11,175 nucleotides of DNA from Flavobacteriales bacterium UBA6693. GTDB lineage: Bacteria; Bacteroidota; Bacteroidia; Flavobacteriales; Weeksellaceae. The first letter of the stretch is position 1, and each line of letters starts with the position of its first letter. The stretch is taken from assembly GCA_002454815.1 (NCBI GenBank), contig DKJL01000017.1:165598-176772 (forward strand), read 5' to 3'. Position numbers and translations under genes: made by a program. This document shows, piece after piece, positions 7,312 to 11,175 of the stretch. The notes beneath the pieces are model-generated. The model saw only the letters and a program-made list of their open reading frames with translations, ran no database searches and was not told the origin of the DNA.

Positions 7312-7339
7312 TTGAATTCTCAATTTTATTGTAACTTTG
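7312..7339 (+). promoter_or_regulatory. promoter of the restriction-modification operon
   Basis: TTG at 7312-7314, 17 bases, then TAACTTTG at 7332-7339: a full match to the Bacteroidota -33/-7 consensus, 31 bases before the regulator's start codon. Just downstream lies an imperfect dyad, TTTGCC (7336-7341) with GGCGAA (7353-7358), overlapping the likely transcription start. It is a possible operator for the XRE protein encoded next; the operator part is weak. Confidence 0.72.
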
Positions 7340-7370
7340 CCAAAATTGTCAAGGCGAAAATATCAAGAAA

Positions 7371-7697
7371 ATGAAAGAAACATTTGGCGAATACATTCAC
7401 AAACTTCGGTCGGACAGCGGACTGACTCTGACAAAACTTGCCGCTGCATTGGACATTGACCAATCTACACTTTCAAAAATTGAAAATGGTAAACGAAATG
7501 TTCCCGTTAACGTTCTACCGAAACTTTCAACCGTTTTTCAACTTGACTTAAAAAAACTTGAACATGAATATTTCAGCGAAAAAATCGCTGAAATTATTTA
7601 TCTGCAAGAAGAGCCAAAACAACTTCTGAAAGTAGCAGAAGAAAAGGCAAAGTATATGAGAATAAGAAATCAAGAACAAGGAAAACTAAACTTTTAG
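7371..7697 (+). CDS. XRE-family regulator of the restriction-modification operon (controller-like)
   Basis: A 108-residue DNA-binding protein. Residues about 8-62 form a Cro/C1-type helix-turn-helix (YIHKLRSDSGLTLTKLAAAL, then DIDQSTLSKIENGKRNVP), with the probable recognition helix at 31-42. A charged helical tail (about 65-108) could mediate dimerisation. It is the first gene of a tight operon, three bases before the methyltransferase. Small XRE proteins in this position are usually controller proteins that time methyltransferase before endonuclease expression when the system enters a new cell; in this case that role is inferred from position. The start is supported by the perfect promoter 31 bases upstream. 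A generic XRE regulator is the alternative. Confidence 0.85.
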   Translation: MKETFGEYIHKLRSDSGLTLTKLAAALDIDQSTLSKIENGKRNVPVNVLPKLSTVFQLDLKKLEHEYFSEKIAEIIYLQEEPKQLLKVAEEKAKYMRIRNQEQGKLNF

Positions 7698-7700
7698 ACT

Positions 7701-8921
7701 ATGATTAAATACTCAAAACTTAGAGAGCAACTAAAAGTTGAAACCTTAAACGGAAATGCAGAAAATTTGGCGTATTTCACGCATTATCTGCACAACCATA
7801 AAAATGGCGTTTCAAAATCTTACGAGAAACGAGCCAAAGAATACTTTTATGAACTCAATGAAGAATTAAGCATTGTCGCTGAACCCGAATTACAAGCAAT
7901 GCTTCCTATAAAATGGGACATTCCTTTTCCTGCACCTGAAAAACCTGAATTTACATTCATTGATTTGTTTGCAGGAATTGGCGGTTTCCGTATTCCAATG
8001 CAGGAACTTGGCGGAAATTGTGTGTTTTCTTCTGAATTTAATTACCACGCTCAAAGAGCATACGAATTGAATTTTGGTGAAGTTCCATTTGGCGACATTA
8101 CAAAAATAAACACAGACATCGTTCCAAAGCACGACATTCTTTGTGCGGGTTTTCCGTGCCAACCGTTCAGCATTTCGGGGAAAATGAAAGGTTTTGAAGA
8201 CACAAGAGGAACGTTAATTTACCACGTTTTTGAAATCATTGAAAAACATCAGCCGAAAGTCGTTTTTCTTGAAAACGTAAAACATTTGGTTTATCACGAC
8301 AAGAAAAAAACGTTGGCGACCATTATTCAACATTTAGAAGAATTAGGCTATACAGTATCTAAAAAGGTTTTAAATGCTTCGGATTTTGGTTTACCACAAA
8401 ATCGTGAAAGAATTATTATCATCGGACACAAAGACAAAAAATTTGATTTCTCCAACATCAAAAAGAAATCCAAACCTGCATTGAAAAAATTTTTAGACAA
8501 GGAAAATGAATTTGAGTATTTGAATGAGCCATATACCATTTTAGAAGAGCAAAAAAAGCAAGATTCGGGTTTGGTATTTGCGGGTTACAGAAACAAAACC
8601 ATTCGCAAAGCAGGTGTTAGAGAAGGGACTGAACATTTATCAAGAGTTCATAAACAACCGAATCGGATTTATTCAACCGAAGGTGTTCACCCTGCATTGC
8701 CTTCGCAAGAATCATCGGGTAGATTTTGGATTTGGCACGAAGGAACAGTTAGAAAATTAACTATTCAAGAATGTTACCGAATTATGGGCTTTCCCAACAA
8801 ATTCAAATTGCTGAACAACAAAGCAGAGCTTTACAAACAAATAGGAAATTCAGTTGCAATTCCAATGATTAAAGCTGTTGCGGAAGAAATTAAATCACAA
8901 CTTTTAAGCGTAAATAAATAG
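7701..8921 (+). CDS. DNA (cytosine-5) methyltransferase
   Basis: A 406-residue type II modification enzyme that transfers a methyl group from S-adenosylmethionine to C5 of cytosine in the host's own recognition sites. The ordered C5 motifs are all present: I DLFAGIGGF (88-96, cofactor), IV FPCQ with catalytic C153, VI ENV (191-193), VIII QNRER (233-237), IX RKLTIQECYRIMGFP (351-365) and X QIGNSVAIP (380-388). The target-recognition region lies about 245-350 and includes NRIYSTEGVHPALPSQESSGR. An N-terminal extension of some 80 residues precedes motif I, longer than in minimal enzymes such as M.HhaI. No key residue is missing, so it should be active. It sits between the regulator and the endonuclease, protecting the cell from the latter. 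Its target cannot be read from sequence; if the partner is truly SacI-like, GAGCTC is a candidate. Confidence 0.95.
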   Translation: MIKYSKLREQLKVETLNGNAENLAYFTHYLHNHKNGVSKSYEKRAKEYFYELNEELSIVAEPELQAMLPIKWDIPFPAPEKPEFTFIDLFAGIGGFRIPMQELGGNCVFSSEFNYHAQRAYELNFGEVPFGDITKINTDIVPKHDILCAGFPCQPFSISGKMKGFEDTRGTLIYHVFEIIEKHQPKVVFLENVKHLVYHDKKKTLATIIQHLEELGYTVSKKVLNASDFGLPQNRERIIIIGHKDKKFDFSNIKKKSKPALKKFLDKENEFEYLNEPYTILEEQKKQDSGLVFAGYRNKTIRKAGVREGTEHLSRVHKQPNRIYSTEGVHPALPSQESSGRFWIWHEGTVRKLTIQECYRIMGFPNKFKLLNNKAELYKQIGNSVAIPMIKAVAEEIKSQLLSVNK

Positions 8922-8922
8922 A

Positions 8923-10023
8923 ATGGAGCCAATAGAATTTTTGAAACAGATTTATAATGAATCAATGGCGATTGTTGGTTCTGATAATACAATTAAATCA
9001 GATTTAGACCCAAAAGCCGCCAATCATTTAAGCGAAATTTTAGGCAGGTCAGAATCGGCAAAAGCCGTAATTACTGTTATCCTTACAAGTGCAGTTTATA
9101 AAATGCTCAATCACGAACAAGACATTAGAAACCATCAAACAAGTATTCCAAATGGATATTCGGGCAGAACATTTGATTCAAAATTCATCACGCCGTTTTT
9201 GAAAAGTGTAAAGTTTCCCGCAATGGCAGAAAGCGGTTGGCTAACTCGTTCGTTAGAACAGAAAGTTCCTTACGATTCAAATTATTCGGGTGCAATTCGC
9301 CCCGACTCTTTGAAAACAGCATTTTTAGAAACAATTGCTTTCATTCAGAAAGGCAAAGATTTGGACAAAGTATTGAGTTTTCTGTTTCAAGGTTTAATCA
9401 TTCAACGAAATGCACAGCAAATTGATTTGGCAAAACCACACAATTTGCAAATAGCTACAATAATTGACCTACTGACAAAACACTTTGATACAAAATATTC
9501 GGCAGAAGGAGCATCTCGTTTACCAGTTTTGGCTTTGTATGCGGCTTATCAATGTTTGGTAAATGAAACCAAAAGATTTGAAGGAAAAACGTTGTTGCCA
9601 ATAGAAAGCCACACATCAGCCGACACAAGAAGCGGACGAATTGGCGACATTGACATTGTTGACGAAAAGGAAAGAGCGTTTGAAGCCGTTGAAGTAAAAC
9701 ACGGAATTGCAATTACAGCCCAACTTGTAAAGGACGCTTTTGAAAAATTTAAAACCACACAAGTATCTCGCTATTATTTGCTTTCAACCGCCAACATAGA
9801 CGCTTCACAAGCAGACGAAATCAACAAAGAAGTTGACCGCATTAAAAACATTCACGGTTGCCACGTTATTGCAAACGGCTTGACAAATTCGCTGAAATAC
9901 TATTTGCGTTTGCTTTCCGACACTTCGGAGTTCATTGAAAACTATGTGAACCTAATTGAAACGGACACCGCATTGAAATTTGAACACAAAACGGAATGGA
10001 ACAACATAATTTCAAAAATGTAA
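8923..10023 (+). CDS. type II restriction endonuclease, SacI-like PD-(D/E)XK
   Basis: A 366-residue protein starting one base after the methyltransferase stop, so almost certainly its cognate nuclease. A PD-(D/E)XK-type site is visible: GDIDI with D242/D244, then 12 residues on EVK (E257-V258-K259), typical of a Mg2+-dependent nuclease core. Upstream features NGYSGRTFDSKFITPFL (77-93), AESGWLTRSLEQKVPYDSNY (102-121) and the strand order around the active site resemble what I know of the SacI endonuclease family; this is recalled similarity and not a search result. It would cut unmodified foreign DNA in the cytoplasm. The tight coupling suggests translation depends on the upstream genes, with nuclease made last. 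The nuclease role is well supported by context and motif; the SacI assignment less so. Confidence 0.8.
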   Translation: MEPIEFLKQIYNESMAIVGSDNTIKSDLDPKAANHLSEILGRSESAKAVITVILTSAVYKMLNHEQDIRNHQTSIPNGYSGRTFDSKFITPFLKSVKFPAMAESGWLTRSLEQKVPYDSNYSGAIRPDSLKTAFLETIAFIQKGKDLDKVLSFLFQGLIIQRNAQQIDLAKPHNLQIATIIDLLTKHFDTKYSAEGASRLPVLALYAAYQCLVNETKRFEGKTLLPIESHTSADTRSGRIGDIDIVDEKERAFEAVEVKHGIAITAQLVKDAFEKFKTTQVSRYYLLSTANIDASQADEINKEVDRIKNIHGCHVIANGLTNSLKYYLRLLSDTSEFIENYVNLIETDTALKFEHKTEWNNIISKM

Positions 10024-10042
10024 CGACCGACAAAAAGGGCGA

Positions 10043-10178
10043 ACGGCTAACAAGGGTTTTGCAATAGTGGGGCGAAACTGCAAAGTTCAAAGGTTGTTCT
10101 TCGGTTCAAATTTTGTGCAAAATTGAAGATTTGTGCTTCGATTGCCCCACCATCGCAAAGCCCCAAAACGTTATATGC
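10043..10178. repeat. attC-like recombination site 2
   Basis: The architecture matches site 1 base for base: arm CGGCTAAC (10044-10051), AA, stem GGGTTTTGCAATAGTGGGGC (10054-10073), a 70-base variable middle, stem GCCCCACCATCGCAAAGCCC (10144-10163), CAAAAC, then core GTTATATGC (10170-10178). Relative to site 1, one C-G pair at the base of the stem becomes G-C, and one C-G pair near its top also becomes G-C, with both strands changed each time. The wobble and mismatch positions are retained. The middle has its own hairpin, AATTTT-gtgc-AAAATT, near 10109-10125. It lies 20 bases after the endonuclease stop. Confidence 0.82.
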
Positions 10179-11175
10179 TATGCTATGAAAAATCTGCAAT
10201 TAAAACAAATAATAGCATTCTCAGAAATATTTTTACATTCCCACGCAAAATTTATTCTTTTTTCCAGCACCTTTTTTGCCAACCCGCATCAGCACATTTG
10301 CAAAAAGCCGATGCTAAACCAGCAGCTTATTTTGCAAAAGAGCTGATTTTCCCAACCCACTTTTCATCTATCAAGATGAAGGATCGGTTTCCAATTCCTC
10401 TTTTCTTTTTTTGATAAAATCAGCAGGGCGAATTCCATTTTGTTCATAAAAAGTATTTGAAAAGCTTTGCCGATTACTAAATCCACATGCTTCTGCAAGA
10501 CTTTCAACAGAATAATTCCTCCATTTTTTATCTGTATAAATTTTCTCAGTTACGTGCTTAATTCTTAACTTATTGATATATGTATTAAAATTTGATTTCT
10601 CAAACTCATTAATATATTGAGAAAGATAAGCGGTATTAGTCCCAAATTGACTGGCAAGTTTGCTAGAGGTAATCCCTTTTTCAAGAAAACCTTTTCTTTT
10701 TTCAAAATCAGAAATTTCTTTTCTTAACCTTTTAACAAGTTGCTCGTCTAATTTAGAACTTCTCTCGGCGCTTAACTCAATTGGACTTTCTTTGGAGGTT
10801 TGATTACTTGTTTTCATTCTTAGAAGCAATTCTTCATAACGCTTTTGAACTTCTTTTTTCCGCCTAAACCAAACAAAAACAAGAAAGCATAAAACCAAAA
10901 TAATTACAATACAAATTGCTAAAAGATATTTTCCAAGATAATTAGTATTTTCCAAATCAGTTTTAGCATCTATAAGCGTTTGTATATCATATTCTTTATG
11001 GACTCGCCTAGAAAGATATTTGAAATCAGTCGAAATTATGCTATCGGCTTTAAGGAGCTGGTTGGTATAATACAATTGCTCTTTAGGATTATCGTTCTTT
11101 TTGTAATACGAGATTAATTCTTCATAATTCTGGCGCAGTTCAGGCAGAATGAATTTGTAAGCTCCCCATTTTCAG
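10171..11175. mobile_element. start of integron-like cassette 3 (partial), or the flank beyond the array
   Basis: Everything right of the core G|TTATATGC. If it is a cassette, its own attC should begin with GCATATAAC beyond the window. Its only clear gene runs on the minus strand, opposite to cassettes 1 and 2. Bases 10171-10370 have no convincing gene. They hold a stem-loop, CAGCT-ta-TTTT-gc-AAAA-g-AGCTG (10323-10345), just after the minus-strand stop; it lacks a T run on either strand and is only a possible transcript end. If no attC follows, this is simply the sequence flanking the last cassette. Confidence 0.45.
10371..11171 (-). CDS. membrane-anchored AraC-family regulator, 3' part, frame broken
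   Basis: Only the C-terminal part is in the window. Read from 11171, it shows a short helical segment of TPR-like character (WGAYKFILPELRQNYEELIS, YYKKNDNPKEQLYYTNQLL), one transmembrane helix (YLLAICIVIILVLCFLVFVWF, followed by RRKK), a charged linker, and a C-terminal AraC-type double helix-turn-helix (about LASQFGTNTAYLSQYINEF to SLAEACGFSNRQSFSNTFYEQNGIRPADF). Flavobacterial proteins of this build usually have several hundred periplasmic or TPR residues before the membrane helix and regulate genes from the membrane. An in-frame TGA (11172-11174) lies just before the first visible residue and no ATG follows in frame until after the membrane helix. The only early start is a TTG at 11075. 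Dropping one G from the GGGG at 11164-11167 would join LKMGAYKFILPEL in one frame, so a frameshift or assembly indel is likely. Confidence 0.75.
   Translation of the reverse strand, partial: KWGAYKFILPELRQNYEELISYYKKNDNPKEQLYYTNQLLKADSIISTDFKYLSRRVHKEYDIQTLIDAKTDLENTNYLGKYLLAICIVIILVLCFLVFVWFRRKKEVQKRYEELLLRMKTSNQTSKESPIELSAERSSKLDEQLVKRLRKEISDFEKRKGFLEKGITSSKLASQFGTNTAYLSQYINEFEKSNFNTYINKLRIKHVTEKIYTDKKWRNYSVESLAEACGFSNRQSFSNTFYEQNGIRPADFIKKRKEELETDPSS

Larger units (their letters stand above)
7198..10170 (+). mobile_element. integron-like gene cassette 2 carrying a restriction-modification operon (2973 bp)
   Basis: It begins at G|TTAGCCGT (7197/7198) and ends at G|TTATATGC (10170/10171). 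Its attC arm ACGGCTAAC (10043-10051) is an exact 9-base reverse complement of the left boundary GTTAGCCGT (7197-7205). It pairs with the sequence at its right boundary only over TAAC/GTTA. It holds three co-directional genes with gaps of three and one bases, and its own promoter at 7312. Bases 7205-7310 are an unusual C/A-rich leader with no gene. Multi-gene cassettes with an internal promoter are uncommon in integrons. Confidence 0.75.

Noticed and set aside
7070..10178. The two matching sites read as terminal inverted repeats of a transposon
   Set aside because: They are in direct orientation, each is itself a hairpin, no transposase lies between them, and the cassette-specific arms match the left boundaries, which fits cassettes and not a transposon.
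10323..10345. Stem-loop as terminator of the minus-strand regulator gene
   Set aside because: The stem is interrupted and no T run follows on either strand.
10185..10346. A possible 53-residue plus-strand gene (MKNLQLKQIIAFSEIF...) right after the cassette 3 boundary
   Set aside because: No promoter, no domain or membrane pattern, and odd composition; too weak to annotate, though it sits where a cassette gene would begin.
1..11175. CRISPR array, tRNA or rRNA genes
   Set aside because: No regularly spaced repeats with unique spacers, and no recognisable tRNA arms or ribosomal RNA signatures were seen.

Overview
The window looks like a chromosomal segment from a member of the Bacteroidota, class Flavobacteriia, probably a Chryseobacterium/Kaistella-like Weeksellaceae relative. 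The reasons are TTG-N17-19-TAnnTTTG promoters, weak ribosome-binding sites, a GLPGLI-family protein, a DUF2807 (GIN-domain) lipoprotein, an M3 peptidyl-dipeptidase lipoprotein and a secreted protein with the 'VGINTTTPHASAALDI' head. By eye the left half (about 1900-6140) is clearly richer in G+C than the right half (about 6240-11175), which points to a native backbone joined to acquired DNA.

Layout. 1-308: T-rich low-complexity stretch, then a promoter. 309-1781: secreted protein with a phage-tail-like C-terminal jelly-roll. 1881-1911: terminator shared with the convergent DUF2807 lipoprotein (1947-2741, minus). 2800-4938: divergently transcribed M3 metallopeptidase (Dcp-like), closed by a terminator at 4963-4995. 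5096-6139: tyrosine recombinase with an unusual N-terminal extension. 6140-6243: non-coding candidate attI. From 6244 to the window end: an array of integron-like gene cassettes.

The cassette array is the main result. Two about 135-bp hairpin elements (7070-7204 and 10043-10178) look like integron attC sites. Each has outer GCTAAC/GTTA arms, a 19-20 bp inner stem, and two base pairs that covary between the copies. In each cassette the left arm of its own attC is the reverse complement of that cassette's LEFT boundary, not of the sequence to its right: GTTAGCAGAA at 6244 with TTCTGCTAAC at 7070, and GTTAGCCGT at 7197 with ACGGCTAAC at 10044. This is expected if the cassettes were once circles closed by site-specific recombination. 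Cassette 1 (6245-7197) carries a GLPGLI-family exported protein. Cassette 2 (7198-10170) carries a whole type II restriction-modification operon (XRE regulator, cytosine-5 methyltransferase, PD-(D/E)XK endonuclease resembling the SacI family) with its own promoter. Cassette 3 starts at 10171 and carries, on the minus strand, the 3' part of a membrane-anchored AraC-type regulator whose frame is broken near the window edge.

How it may work together: the recombinase beside the array lacks the extra segment that defines classical IntI integrases (its R-to-H catalytic spacing is 90 residues, Xer-like). The array is therefore either an integron-like system run by a Xer-type enzyme, or a cassette cluster mobilised by an integrase elsewhere. 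The restriction-modification cassette brings phage defence and may also stabilise the array by post-segregational killing.
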